Shown here in pieces: positions 1-10,877 of a stretch of 64,000 nucleotides of DNA. The notes below the pieces were generated by a model. It saw only the letters and a list, made by a program, of their open reading frames with translations, did no database searches and had not been told where the DNA came from. Source of the DNA: Takakia lepidozioides (Eukaryota; Streptophyta; Takakiopsida; Takakiales; Takakiaceae). Both the position numbers and the translations under genes were made by a program. The DNA is taken from NCBI GenBank assembly GCA_030704615.1, contig CM060732.1:5206001-5270000 (forward strand), written 5' to 3'. How positions within the stretch are numbered: position 1 is the stretch's first letter; each line of letters begins with the position of its first letter.

Positions 1-157
1 AAAGGTTACTTGGTTTATTTTACACTAGTGTAAATTATGCCACATTGGTAGTACACGTCGATTAAGGGACTCAGAGGTGGCATGCTGACTAGACATGGTG
101 TGAGAAAGGTTACTGGGCTTATTTTATACTAGTGTGGATTATGACACATTGGTAGGG
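1..157. repeat. Pair of about 53-bp direct repeats
   Basis: A segment beginning AAAGGTTACTTGG at 1 recurs at 105 (AAAGGTTACTGGG) with a few mismatches; both run to about CACATTGGTAG. The period is 104 bp. The unit may be the edge of a larger repeat truncated by the window start. No coding potential seen. Confidence 0.6.
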
Positions 158-159
158 CA

Positions 160-310
160 AAATTCTAGCGACGACCGAAGGTCGGAAGCTAGTTTAGCGT
201 AGAGAAGATATAGGGTGCCATAGTGCCTCGCCATCGTCGTCATGTCATCGTCGCCACGTTTTGTCGTCGTCAAATTTCGTCGGACCTGCCCGCACAGCCC
301 GAACATAACA
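160..310 (+). repeat. Dispersed repeat with an inverted partner at about 34.75-34.94 kb
   Basis: The stretch containing GCTAGTTTAGCGTAGAG, ATAGGGTGCCATAGTGCC and several CATCGTCGCC-like words matches the reverse complement of about 34745-34940. Both copies lie next to PDF-motif/PPR family fragments. It could be the end of a mobile element or the boundary of a duplicated block; the class is not recognised. Confidence 0.55.
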
Positions 311-311
311 G

Positions 312-354
<43 letters not shown>
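312..354 (+). repeat. Poly(A) run of 43 bases
   Basis: An uninterrupted A run directly follows the repeat at 160-310. It could be the tail of a plus-strand retroposed sequence or a simple microsatellite. The copy near 34.75 kb has only a short A-rich stretch at the equivalent place, so the long run is specific to this copy. Confidence 0.8.
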
Positions 355-355
<1 letters not shown>

Positions 356-427
356 GAAAAGAAAACCGGGAGAGATGTGCGCGAGGAAGGGAGGATGATG
401 CCCCCGCGTCCTTGAGCGCGTTTACGA

Positions 428-871
428 GGTTCTTGGGAAAGTCAGCTTGGTCTTAGCAGTCCGTGTTTCAATCTCTGCCTGCTTAGCTGCACCGTGGTGG
501 TTCTCACAGACCAAGCCGACATTACCTGACTACAGACACAAGCAGCACACACAAGAGGTCGTTTTGGGTTGATGGTCGTTCAAATCCTCCATGGGTCATG
601 CCACAAGGTCAAGGACAATGTGGTGAGGGCTCCTTCTTCGATCAAATCTGGAATTGTGCCCGATGTCATTCTGAACACTGCCCTAGTGGACATGTATGTC
701 AAATGTGGGTGCATCGAGGATGCAAATGGAGTATGGCTGAACGTGATGTGGTGTAGTGGAGTGTGATGATTGCAAGATATGCACAACAAGGGTGCGGGAT
801 GGAGGCTTTGGAGACCTATGAGCAAATACCACTTCCAAGATAGGGTTTGTTCTTGTGGGGATTACTGGTGA
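428..871 (+). pseudogene. PPR family fragment: PDF-motif piece, one PPR unit, DYW tail
   Basis: 428-640 matches the exon at 26428-26640, including the PDF-motif word DYRHK and downstream DNVVRAPSS. 642-825 encodes the family PPR consensus (SGIVPDVILNTALVDMYVKCG, then ALETYEQ in another frame). It jumps straight to a DYW C-terminus at about 845-871 (HFQDRVCSCGDYW, stop TGA). The whole middle of the protein is missing and there are frameshifts, so this is a deletion-derived relic of an organellar RNA-editing PPR-DYW gene. Intact relatives have many PPR units, E motifs and a roughly 130-residue deaminase-like DYW domain. Confidence 0.8.
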
Positions 872-2884
872 AACACCAGTCTGGATGGCAGAAGTGTGAG
901 GGGGAGTTGAGACAAGAAGGTCTCTAAGCACTTGTGCGAAGAAAGGCCAGCTTCCAATATGGTAGAAGTATGGTGAAAAGGGTAGAGGGGAGAATTTGAC
1001 TCCATGGTAGGCCCAAAGTTAAGTGACAAGCAGCTCGTGGCATAAGAGAGAAGAACTGTGGACCTTGGCTTTATCATGTCCAGGGGAGGCTCGAGAAAAA
1101 GTGACACACAGAGCCAGAGAGCGTACTCGAAAAAAGTCAGTGAAAGGAAGAGATGCATATCAGGAGCTTGTGATACACGATTGAAGAAATGGAACAGGTT
1201 TGAGGTTATGTGACCCTAGCTCCAAAAGCATCTGAGCTACTGCAGATGCTGGCAACAATAGTGGTGCAGACACTCTCACCAGCCAGGGCAAAGGTGGGGC
1301 CCACTCATTGGATTAGCATGCAAAGGAGTGAAGGTAAAGGCATAAACAGTAACTGTAACTGGTCTTAAGGGGACGTTGGGGGCCCGCTATCAGGCATTGA
1401 CCAAGGTCTACAGTAGGATGATGCGGCTGGGTGAATGCACACCTTCTTGTGATGCGGACACACCAGTGACTTGTCTCCTTTCTGTTTGTGTGTGAGAGGG
1501 TAGGAGGCTCCACACACTTCTTGCCGTAGACCTCTCCGGCATGGATAGGGTTCGGGAGGGGGGGTGGTGCATGCATATTCACTTCATGGGTTTTACAATG
1601 CTTTTAATAACCCGTGTACTTGCCCCCAGAGCCATGCTCTTGCCACCATTGAAAAAGTTTGCAGTTTCTTGAATATGATTAATAAATGTCATGGATACTT
1701 CCCTTGAGACAATCTAAGAGTAAAACCGGCAGTACAGGTCTCACAGATGCTGCCTTGGCAGCATATAGAAGATGCCAACATTGAGAGAGCCAAGCAGGCC
1801 TTTATTGAACAGATCATGCAAGTGCATGTATTTGGTCCAAGTTCAGTTAAATGTTGTTCTGTTCATACCTTGCCTAGGACTGACACATAAAATTGGAATG
1901 AAACTAAACCCTATTGGCAGTTCATTGTCTGCAAGCAAGTGCCTGACTCTGGACTTGAACATTGCACAATTTCCTAAAGGTGAAAGCAGACTAAGGTGTC
2001 TACATTTTTGTGTCACAGCAGTGTTGTACATGACATAGTTTGATTCAATTGTACCTTAGAGACAAATTTATTACAATGATGAAATGGGACTCACTCTTAT
2101 GTTTCCAACTACTACAAGCTATAATCTTTAAATTCTTGCCAAGACATGAAGTTGATTTGTCGAAGTAATAGACTTTAGAGAATTGCATACGCAGTGTCAC
2201 AGTCCAGAAAAAGACTTCTTATGGATTTTTTGCACTCACTATAGAAAACAAATATGATAAAAAGGACTCATATTAGTATTGATCTATTCTTTAGGATACT
2301 AAAGTCCTATAAAAAACATCAAAAAGTGAAATTTCTTATTTCTATATATTATTATGAACCTCGAAAAACTGATTTTTGCCAAAGTACATCAATGCATGGA
2401 AACAAAGTAAAACAATGGACTTGCTTCACTAAAAGATACATTTCATGTAGATGAAGAGTAGCCCCGAGTCCCACTATGCGATATAACGAAAATATAAAAT
2501 ATAGGAAATAAAGTAAGAAAATAAAAATAATAGCTTGTACTAGGAAAAATAGAAATAATGCCATAGTGTCTGATACTGTCAACTTTAGATGGTTCATATC
2601 TTTCAGCATGGATGGATCTAGCGACTACAATTTTTCCATAATCATCAAATCAAGACTCTGAAAAACCTTAGGACTTCTTGTGTAGGCCACACAGTGGACT
2701 TTTTCTAGCCACCGTAGTTTGCTTTCACCCTAAGATAACAGAAAGAAGCATCCAAATGAGCATAACCCTTCCCATGAGAGCTCGGTCCATTTTTCTATGG
2801 TTGGTTTTGATAAACAAGCACCTGAGCGTGTAAGGGGAAGCACCGAGCTTCGGTAAAAACCAATGTTGTGCAGGTAATGTCTTT
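872..2884. other. No gene recognised
   Basis: Only short open frames occur on both strands, none with a recognisable motif. From about 2040 to 2640 the sequence is AT-rich and intergenic in look. Nothing supports a functional call. Confidence 0.5.
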
Positions 2885-3075
2885 TTAAGGAACCCGACGG
2901 GTCTAGGTTCGGGTTTTCTTTTGGAACCAAGTCTGGGTCCGGATCCAGTGTTTTTGAAATTTGGGAAAATCCGGGTCCGGGTTCGGGTCCGGGTTTTTCA
3001 ACATGGACTCGGGTCCGGGTCGGGGTAGTTGTTAAGAAGTATTAGCGGGTTCATGGGTTCGGATCCGGGTCCTAA
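2885..3075. repeat. Degenerate GGGTCC/GGGTTC tandem repeat
   Basis: Words such as CGGGTCCGGGTTCGGGTCC recur irregularly through about 190 bp, flanked by AT-rich DNA. This is a low-complexity, G-rich tandem region with no coding potential. Confidence 0.65.
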
Positions 3076-3644
3076 TTAATTGATTAAATAAACTAGAAAA
3101 ATAATATTAATTAAGGATAAAAAATTGGCTGGAAAAAAATTAAATCCTAATAATGAATTTTACTTTAAGATACATTCCTTCAAAATATACCATGAATATG
3201 TATTCCTCATTTAAAACAAGAATTAAACTAAGGACTCCTAGGGAAGCCATGGTCTCATCTGTAAACTGCCTCCATCGACTCCTGCATCTGGGCAGAGCTG
3301 CCCCCACAAGCTGGCGAGACGTCCGGACCCACTTCACGACATCTCCTGAGTTCAATCGCGAAATAAACTGGAAGCATATCAAAAATGCTTCAAAAGCCTC
3401 TCGGCCTCTCTACAGATGACCAAGTGATCGGGCCAAGTCAACGCCCTTATTAGGGTCATCTTTATGGTCTTAGCAGCAGTCCCATTGGTTCTCTCTTTGC
3501 TTTTTCATTAAGGAAGTCACGATTGTTCTTACTTGGTATGGTAATGTTCCTCCTCGGTTCTTGTGAATGTTCTTGGTCCGCCCTCTTGGAGAGGGGTTGG
3601 GTTCTTTATTCACTGACTACGGTGTGTGTGCCTTATGGCGTATC

Positions 3645-3756
3645 AGGGGTTTTAATTTTTTTTCCCCACCAATAATTGGCGTGACACTAATCCGTGGATT
3701 GAACCCACAACCACCTTTGAGGTGGTATGTGGCCATTACCACTAGGCTACAACTTG
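3645..3756 (-). mobile_element. tRNA-derived SINE-like sequence
   Basis: On the minus strand there is a pol III A-box-like TAGCCTAGTGG (complement of 3739-3749) and a B-box-like GGTTCAATCC (complement of 3696-3705), spaced as in a tRNA head. An A-rich stretch follows (complement of the T run near 3655). The tRNA cloverleaf is not intact, so a SINE head or tRNA pseudogene is more likely than a working tRNA. No target-site duplication was confirmed. Confidence 0.5.
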
Positions 3757-3861
3757 GTGGGGGCTGCTGCTGCAACTGCCTATTGCTCGTCCCCTCCACA
3801 CGTTGCAAAGACTAGGGCTTCGCGTTGCTCCGCACTACTAGCGACGACTTCTGAGAAGGAC

Positions 3862-4103
3862 GTTTGGACGGATGGGCTATACTCGAGGATCATGAGAGAG
3901 AGTATGGATCCGATTGATGGGGGGAGGAGGGAGTTGGAGGGGTTTTCCATTGGTCGTCAATATTATTATGACTTCCGGACGGATGGCCATACTCGAGGAT
4001 CATGAGAGAGAATACGGATCATGCGTGCCAAAATGTCGGTCACACAGTTTTGATTTGGGGGGGGGGGGGGGGGGGGGAGGGGAGTTGGAGGGGTTTTCCA
4101 TGG
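3862..4103. repeat. Imperfect direct repeat with a 21-G homopolymer
   Basis: ACTCGAGGATCATGAGAGAG occurs in both units (about 3880 and 3990), and each unit ends in GAGTTGGAGGGGTTTTCCAT. The first unit has a short G-rich stretch where the second has 21 consecutive G residues (4057-4077). Slippage at the G tract probably explains the size difference. Confidence 0.7.
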
Positions 4104-4512
4104 GTTGTTTTGGTACAACAAGTAGATTTGGACTATGATAAATCAGTATTTTATTATTATTATCCGTTGTGAGCTTGCATTGGGACAAAATGTAGACTTT
4201 TTGAAGAGGAGATCAAGGAGGACGGTCTTTATAAAATATGGTGGCCCTTACATGGAACGTTTAGAAAGTGTCTAATTTAAGCTCTACCAAGCTATGCTTT
4301 TGCTCTAGTTGTCATCGTTCGATTCTGTCTCCTCTGGTGCTTTGGCCAGCAGTTTGACCCCACTATCATTTCCTGTGGATTTATGGCACAGGAAATGCAC
4401 TCAACAGTACATCATGGTCAATACTTTCGGGAAATGGTGGATGGTGTGAGTAGCTAAGTCACAGATCAATGAATGAAGCAAGACACTCGCATCTTTCCAA
4501 GAAGACATCCTT

Positions 4513-4843
4513 TCACCAGTAATCACCACAAGAACAAATCCCATCTTCAAAGTGGTGAGAGCGGTTAGAGTCCCGTACAACAATTGCTCGGCCAACAATC
4601 TTTGAGTTGAATTTGGTGGAGGTGTGGCAGTCACCACACACTAGAAGATTCTTGATGAGACGGAGAGGCGTCCTAGGGGTCATGCTGATCAGCCCAAAAC
4701 CAATGGCCAGCTTCTCACTGTGGTGGCAAAGAGAAAATTTCTTTTCTCCTCCCCACATCATGCAATACAAAGCGTCTGTTAGGCACATACCCCACCTCCT
4801 TCATCTTCCCAGACAATCTTCTTAGCTCAGCATGGATTTCCTT
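4513..4843 (-). pseudogene. PPR-DYW C-terminus, left half of a gene split by the gypsy element
   Basis: The minus strand encodes, in order, KEIHAEL at the insertion point, then KMKEVGYVP, the deaminase-type HxE ([14 protein letters not shown]), the CxxCH ([10 protein letters not shown]), [11 protein letters not shown] and a terminal CSCGDYW followed by TGA. A frameshift occurs between the VGYVP segment and the HSEKL segment. These are hallmarks of the DYW cytidine-deaminase-like domain of organellar C-to-U editing factors. The upstream part of the same gene continues at 16049 on the far side of the retrotransposon, ending ..HPKIK. Without the insertion the junction would read as the usual HPKIKEIHAEL. 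Confidence 0.85.
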
Positions 4844-5201
4844 TGTCAAGTTAAATAAGCACAGTGTGAAAAGAACTAGAATAAAGCTAGTTATTTGTAT
4901 TTAACACTTGGATTTAGGTCAAGTGTTAAATCAGGTGTCAAGTTTAGTTTGACACCTGAACGGCCTTATCTTCACGAGAGCGGCAGTCGCGTAGCTCATC
5001 TCTCTCGAGTTGAGCCTGCGCGACCGAGCTCCTTCATGCGTTTAGATCTGAGTGTGCTTATGATGGGAGTGTAGGTTGTTGTGGGGTGGAGTCCCCATAG
5101 CGTGGGGTGCCCCTGGCTCGACTTCTATTTTAAAGAGTGATAGCGATGGATTTCATATTTCTTGTGTTGAGAGTGTGTGTCCTTTTTAGCTCTATTTATC
5201 A
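4844..5201 (+). repeat. Left terminal repeat (358 bp) of the gypsy element
   Basis: Starts TGTCAAGTTAAATAAGC and ends CTCTATTTATCA. Compared by eye, it is identical to 15605-15962. It contains an internal inverted pair around CAGGTGTCAAG/TTGACACCTG. The right-hand copy is followed by an extra 86-bp block that is absent here. Confidence 0.9.
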
Positions 5202-5337
5202 CTCGAGAGAGATGCTCTCTTACTTGTGAGTGCAAGGTAGGAGTTGAGGGTTAGCACTTGCAAGATTACTTGTGTGTAAGTAGTGCTTAGTTTGAGAAGC
5301 ATATCATTGAATGTGACCACAAGATTCAGCGTGCCCT

Positions 5338-6216
5338 GAAACGCCTGGAGGATGACGATGCCAGAGCCGTCACTGTTGTTGCAGTCGCTGAAGCTACCAA
5401 GTCACCAGAGGCTTTGGAGTACACAAGGCAAATCAAGGAGAAGATGAAAGTTGCGGAGTACATGGATCTGGATGGGAAAGCAGACAACAAAATTCGGATA
5501 ATGGAGGACGTGGAAGTAAAAAACTGGCAGCAGCCGATGAACACCAAGACAAACACGGCAGCTCACATTCCAGGCACAAGAAGAATATAGGCGGAAGCAA
5601 GATGCACTGCGAAGGCGACAGGCACAAGTGGGTGGAAACGCTTTATCTTTGAGTGATCTCGAGTTCGTAGCATTCTTGACTGAGGAGGGTACGATTGCAG
5701 ACTGCAGCAAACCTGACTCGAAGGCAAGTGTGTATGCCATTTTTTTATGAGGAAAAGATTCTATATTACGTTGGTGTCTCAAGACAGGCTTATCAGAGTA
5801 TGAGGCTACACTTTGCACGCAAGCCGCTACAATGCTGGTATGTGAAGGTGCAGAATGAGAACCGTCCAGCCGAGCTCTACTTGAAAGCATTCGAAACAAA
5901 TGGATCTCTGACAATGGTGCAGTTCCCAGCGGAAATGACAATGGGAAGTTGCAAAATATTTGGGAGAACCCACTGGATTGCAAACCTCTCATGAGAGAAG
6001 AAGAGAAGCTGAAGGTTGAAGAGGCAAAGGACGTTGTTAAGAACAGGAAGAAGCGGGAGCGGCGATGTCTCGGTAGAGCAACCTGACGGTAGAGATGTGA
6101 AAGAGAATGTGGAGAAGTCGACAGGTTGGGCACTGTCAGCTCAGGAAGAGACCATTCAGAGAGAGCTTGAGCGTGAAAGAAACAGGGCACAACCAAAGGA
6201 GCTGATGGCCTTCTAA
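5338..6216 (+). pseudogene. Gag-like N-terminal region of the gypsy element, degraded
   Basis: Several overlapping plus-strand frames encode charged, helix-prone sequence such as AEATKSPEALEYTRQIKEKM, then EEYRRKQDALRRRQAQ in another frame, and more between 5695 and 6216. Position just inside the left repeat, composition and strand fit a Gag capsid/coiled-coil precursor broken by frameshifts. No capsid signature is clear, so the call rests mainly on location. The antisense 264-residue open frame over this region is a shadow. Confidence 0.45.
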
Positions 6217-7389
6217 GTCTTTGATTTGGCAGCTTGCAGCTGCCTCATTGCAACATTGTTTATCCCTGAACAACCAGCCATATCTCTTCCCACCTCTTAT
6301 ATAGACATCAGAACTGTACAATGGATGAGGGATGGACTCAAGAAGGGGTGCTCCACACATGGGAGGGAGCTGCTGGTCCTCTGCAGATATGCATCACCAG
6401 CCTAGCAGCAGTGGGAGCAACAAGCAAGAGATTGACAAAGTAAGACATGCAAGCTAAGAATTGAAGGTGGGAGTTAGGAGCATGCTGCGTGCAGCATTTG
6501 CAGACTCAGGCAGCAGCTGAGAAGGAAGAGGCTCAAACCAATGTTGAGGGAGGCCCATCGAAGCAGTTTCAGGCACCTCAAGTACCAAGTCCTTCGTCAC
6601 CAAGGGATTTTCCTTCTCTTTCTGTGCTTGAAGAAGTGAATGGGTCGGGTCAGCCCTTTCTAGCAGGGCAAGCATGCTTGGTGGGGAGTCTAGACGCGTC
6701 CAGGGAACTCGTCCAAGGTTGGTACTAGTTTGTGCATGAACGTTTGAATTTCTTTGCCAAAAGATAGCCTCCCCGGCCTTACTGTGAGCCGCTTTCAGCT
6801 GTCCGTCATACCATTGTCCTTTTGCACTCAACGTTCTCATTAAGTGAGGAGACGTCGTCTTCCTGGGCCGCCCATAGTTTTGGAGCTATCATGGTGCCTG
6901 CACGAGAACGATCTGTGTTGCTCAAGTTGAGCTGACAGGATTGCGGGAGACTGGCGGGCTGCGTTCGCCACAGAGACGACGGCTGCCAGGCGAATATGAA
7001 CAATACCTAAGAGCCGCTGGTACCAATTTAGAACTTTGGGCACATATACAGGAACAGGGAACCAGGGAACAGGGAACCAAGACAATAGAGTTTTCTTTGT
7101 ATTTGTTTTGTCTTATTAAAAAGAAAAAAAGAAAAAGAAAAAAAAGTGTTATGTTTAAAGAGTCTGGTTGGTCATATCTTTGTCAAATGGGCTCCGTTTG
7201 ACTCAATTTTTGAGGGGATGGCTGCAGAAAGGGGAAATCTACCTATCTAGACCTGGTTTTTGTTTCTGGCACTCTGCTAAAAATCTATGGAATTTTTAGA
7301 GTGTGAGTGTGCCGTGAAAGATCCACAATTCTGTTTCTAGAACCAATTCTGGTCTATTTGAGAGACAAATCTGTGGATGTCCTCCTTGT
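6217..7389. other. Element interior, no recognisable gene
   Basis: Between the Gag-like frames and the long open frame at 7390 only short frames occur. An AAAAAGAAAAAAAG-type low-complexity stretch lies near 7120-7145. An ACCAGGGAACAGGGAAC short repeat occurs at about 7058-7078. Confidence 0.45.
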
Positions 7390-8139
7390 ATGGCTGGGGG
7401 AAATGAGGACGTAATTGAAGGGCAGGTCTCTTCTCTTAGCCTGTGCACACAAGGGGACAGGATTTATGTTTCCCAAGGAACTCAGACTGATTTGAGTAGA
7501 GAACAGTTGGACGAGTTGATTGCATACTGGGAGTCAGGCATTAGCAGTAGACAACAGACTGCTGTAGTTGGCGTTGAGGGCCTCAATATCGCTTTGGACA
7601 GTCAGAACTCTGTTGGAGCCAGCAGTTCTGCAGCTGTAAGTGAAATACCAAAGTGGGTGAAAGCTAGGCTTGGAACACAGCCAAAGACAGCCCCGGGGAC
7701 CAAGGTGTTCAGCCACAAGGCAGTGGTGTACTGGAGTAGAGGAGCAGGAGCTACACAAGTTTGTGCAATCAGACATGGTTGCAGCCGGATACGCTCTGCA
7801 CAGGGCAACCACGAGCGGGGGTTCATTAGCAATGACATGTTTGTTGTGCGTGAAGGAGATGCAGTCATTCGCAATGAGGACACCCGCAACCGTCTCAAAG
7901 CTTTCGAGTTGAGAGACTATCAGACCCTACCTTTGTTTTCTTTAGTGTTCAGTGAGCAGGAGATAGGGGAGTATTGCTTTGTCTCTACCTGGCAGAAAGA
8001 GGAGGAGGGTTGGTTAGAGTGAGCTACTGTAGCTTGGGACAAGGTTAGTGGCAGGTTTCTGGACATAGATATACCTCCTACACCTTACCATCATGCAGAG
8101 CGAGGCACTTTGAGAGAAGTCTGGCAGTTGATAGCATAG
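7390..8139 (+). pseudogene. Unrecognised 249-codon frame inside the gypsy element
   Basis: An open frame from ATG 7390 runs 210 codons to TGA at 8020, then continues in the same frame for 38 codons to TAG at 8137. The TGA follows GAG and could be a mutated CGA. The product begins MAGGNEDVIEG, is serine/glutamine-rich early, and later contains EIPKWVKARLG and ELRDYQTLPLFSLVFSEQ. I recognise no domain. It could be part of Gag between the N-terminal region and the CCHC knuckle, or an acquired segment. It is the longest uninterrupted frame in the 5' part of the element. Confidence 0.5.
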
Positions 8140-8924
8140 ATCAGGATTAGATCTTGCTTGGTCGGGCTTCTATTCTTCCCCTCCATCTCTGTACTATTTT
8201 CATTACCTTGTACTTGTAGTTGCCAAAGCCTCTCTTGGTGGAGGCCAGTCAGTCCGGGGTTTTGGGCTGGGATATTTTGCAGGATCAGCATTGCAGCTGG
8301 ATTTTGGTGTGGGGGTGTTGATGTTTGATTTCTTGTGTTTGGATCCCCCCCAACACCTGCATGCTTGACTGTGCGCCATGTTGGTTTTGTGTGGGCGATT
8401 GCTTTCATAGGGATTAGGCCGGATTTGATCACCGGTCAATCCTAGAGTATGTTGTCGGTGGTGAGGCTGGAGTGATGACCAGCAAGACCACCGCTGTTGA
8501 GGTGGATTCGCTTCTCCCCAGCATGATATGCAGATATGGGGCCCTTCATTGTGAGTGAATGTCACTCGAGTATGCCAAACTAGACCCCAAAACTGGTGAG
8601 TTTGATATGGTGGAGGGAAACCAGGAAAATGAATTTGGATGTTTCTCCCTGGCAGTACCAAGAACGGGTGTCAAGTGTAGAGAATCCAGCTACTCCCCAA
8701 TCCCTCTTGAAAGAAAATTTTCATTGCAAAACTGTCAGCTTCTGAAACATCAGGATTTTGCCAACTACCGTTGAAACAACAGGTGACAACTCCTCTATAC
8801 TGCTCCAGTGATCACCACCCTGGGCACCTCACATATTGTACAGTCTGACTGTTCAACTCAATCTTTCTCAAATCGCTTAGAACATTACATTCCCCTGGAC
8901 ACTCATTCATGCGTGTTGCTTCTT
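8140..8924. other. Element interior without recognisable coding sequence
   Basis: No conserved motif on either strand. The antisense 152-residue frame at 8203-8661 is proline/histidine-rich with no family signature. The segment ends next to an antisense PPR-DYW fragment and may include that fragment's 3' flank. Confidence 0.4.
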
Positions 8925-9066
8925 TCACCAGTATTCGCCACAAGAACACACCCCATCTTGGAAGTGGTGAAAGCGGTTGGCATCCCGTACAACAATTTCT
9001 CGCCCAACAAGTTTTGAGATGAACTTGGTGGCGGTGTGATAGTCACCGCACACACGAAGGTCCCAA
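8925..9066 (-). pseudogene. Antisense DYW-domain fragment captured inside the gypsy element
   Basis: The minus strand encodes the last ~45 residues of a PPR-DYW protein without interruption: [33 protein letters not shown], then CSCGEYW and stop. The CxxxH zinc-binding part and the terminal tripeptide are kept. It lies between the 7390 frame and the CCHC knuckle, opposite in strand to the element. PPR-DYW genes are abundant in the flanks, so this looks like host DNA incorporated into the element's Gag region. A nested rearrangement is the alternative. Confidence 0.8.
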
Positions 9067-9109
9067 CAGCAACTAGGGGTGATATGTTGGACATGTAGAG
9101 GACCCATGT

Positions 9110-10031
9110 CAAGAGAGATTGCCCAGAGAGTGGCAAAAGGCCGGTACAAACACAGCCTGCACAGTTGCAGTGTGGGCATTGTGGCAAGTATGGGCATGGA
9201 GATGCCCAGTGTTATGACTTGCATCCTGAGTTGCGCCCAGGCCAGTTCCAAGGGAACAATGGTGGCCGGGGGCGAGGTGGACCAGCCCAGAGAGGACGAG
9301 GTGGTCGGGCACGAGGTGCAGGCCAAGGGCAAGCTCAACATGGCCAAGGACGCGGAGGTCAGGGTGTTGACCAAGGCATGGCCAACCGGCTTCAGCAGCT
9401 AGAGCAGAGGCTCGCTGCCATGGCTACAGCTCAGGCGGTACGGGCTCCCAGGTGGGATGGTCCACCTCCTATTCCTGAGGGAGGAGATATGGGAGGCATG
9501 GGATTCATGTGCGGAGCAGCACTACCACTAGAGCAGGTGGAGTCTTCTGCACCCGTGACTCGAGGAGCAGCACGAGTTCCTGAGCCACGAGGTGCAGAGG
9601 TGGAGTTGGATCCACAACGTGGGGAGGCAAGCCGTCAGGCGAGGTTGCCTCAGTCATTCACCTTGGCGGAGACAGTGTCAACGCCATCCATGGCACCTAG
9701 TTCTCGTCCGACTGTTACCGAGGCGGAGGTTACTATGCCATTGGGGAGAGCTACACGTGCAGCACTGACAGCTGCTACCAAAGCTAGTGCAGCCGGTGTG
9801 TTATTGGGGGCAACCACCTATGTGTGTCAAGCCCCACTGTTCTCGACAACCATGATTGCGACGCCGGGGGTAAGACCAGCTGCAGTGTTCAGACTAGCAG
9901 CAACACTCTGTGAGAGTGGGGAGGTCACTTCATCCTCTACGGAGTTAGTGGAAGGTGTAGTGGCAGAGGGATCCTCGGATTTGAGGGTCAAGATTGCCAC
10001 GGCTGCGCCCTGACAAGCTGCAGCTGCCAGG
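9110..10031 (+). pseudogene. Gag nucleocapsid region with CCHC zinc knuckle
   Basis: Frame 3 encodes [20 protein letters not shown], a canonical CX2CX4HX4C knuckle at about 9171-9212. A long Gly/Arg/Gln-rich basic stretch follows ([19 protein letters not shown]) and then a Ser/Thr/Ala-rich linker. Knuckle plus RGG-like tract is typical of retroelement nucleocapsid that binds genomic RNA. The frame meets TGA at 10011 (AAP-stop-QAAAA), plausibly a CGA to TGA change, and then continues in frame into the protease. The ATG at 9165 is internal; the true start lies upstream. Confidence 0.85.
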
Positions 10032-10870
10032 TTGACGGAGCTGCCAGCTAGGCCAGCCTTTGAGCGCGCCATGGTGACACCTGGAGTTGTCTTGTTAGAC
10101 AACCAGGATGGCATTTTCTCTTTGAGTGGACCGACAGGCAAGAAGTACCGGCCACTGCGGGTCTTGTTGGACTCGGGAGCTCAGCCATTGATGTTGGGCA
10201 GAGCTGCTATTGCAGGTTTGGGCCTCATTGAGGCGGATATGGAGCCTTGTCCTTTCCAGATACAGACATCTCTGGGAGGATCAGAGCAGGCTCGGGGCAT
10301 TACACGGCATCAGTTGGCCATTCGACTGCAGCCGGATCATCCTATCAATGGCTCAGTAATGCGAGCCAAGGCCATTGTGACGGACGCGATCTCTTACGAT
10401 GTCCTCGTTGGTGGGGCAGTGTTAGACCCCATGGGCTTCACCCTGGACTTTTGGGAGGAGTCAGCATTCTACAGGCCTGGATGGCAGTCAGGGGATGGTC
10501 ATCGTGCACAGCGCCCTGTGACATTCATTGGGGGTATTGCGGCTGCTCAACGGGGCAAGATGCCAACACTAGCCGCCTTTACAGCTGCAGTTAGTTGGCC
10601 TGGAGAGTTGCTGGAAGACAATGCCCATGCAGAGGATGTGTCATCTCCAGCAGAGCAGGATGACATGCATGGTATGGCAAAGTTGCCTGCCATGGTTGCT
10701 CACACTCCATTGTGGGGTACGAGCAAGGATTTACAGCAGGTTGCTGATGGACGAGTGCAACAGGCCTGGGTAGAGGCTTTTGTACCATCAAGAGAGGTGG
10801 AGAGTGCGGGTATTGCACCAAGACCACCTCAGTTGTCACCATTGGATACCACACCTATTGTGTGGCAGTA
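10032..10870 (+). pseudogene. Gypsy aspartic protease
   Basis: The frame contains RVLLDSGAQPLMLG with the catalytic DSG triad at 10170-10178, followed by SYDVLVGGAVLDPMGFTLDF, matching the retropepsin flap and C-terminal hydrophobic element. This enzyme would process the Gag-Pol polyprotein. It sits directly between the nucleocapsid region and the methyltransferase in the same reading frame, with a roughly 120-residue linker before the methyltransferase. The linker contains no recognisable domain. Confidence 0.85.
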
Positions 10871-10877
10871 TCCGGAT

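Noticed and set aside
223-456. Plus-strand frame encoding a poly-lysine protein
   Set aside because: It is a translation of the 43-base poly(A) run and flanking repeat.
3696-3755. Functional tRNA gene on the minus strand
   Set aside because: A- and B-box-like words exist, but no complete cloverleaf or anticodon stem could be drawn; a SINE or tRNA relic is more likely.
5402-6196. 264-codon minus-strand open frame
   Set aside because: It lies antisense over the Gag-like region, is Ser/Leu/Phe-rich with no domain, and is best explained as a shadow.
8203-8661. 152-codon minus-strand frame inside the element
   Set aside because: Low-complexity Pro/His composition, no motif, and it overlaps non-conserved element interior.
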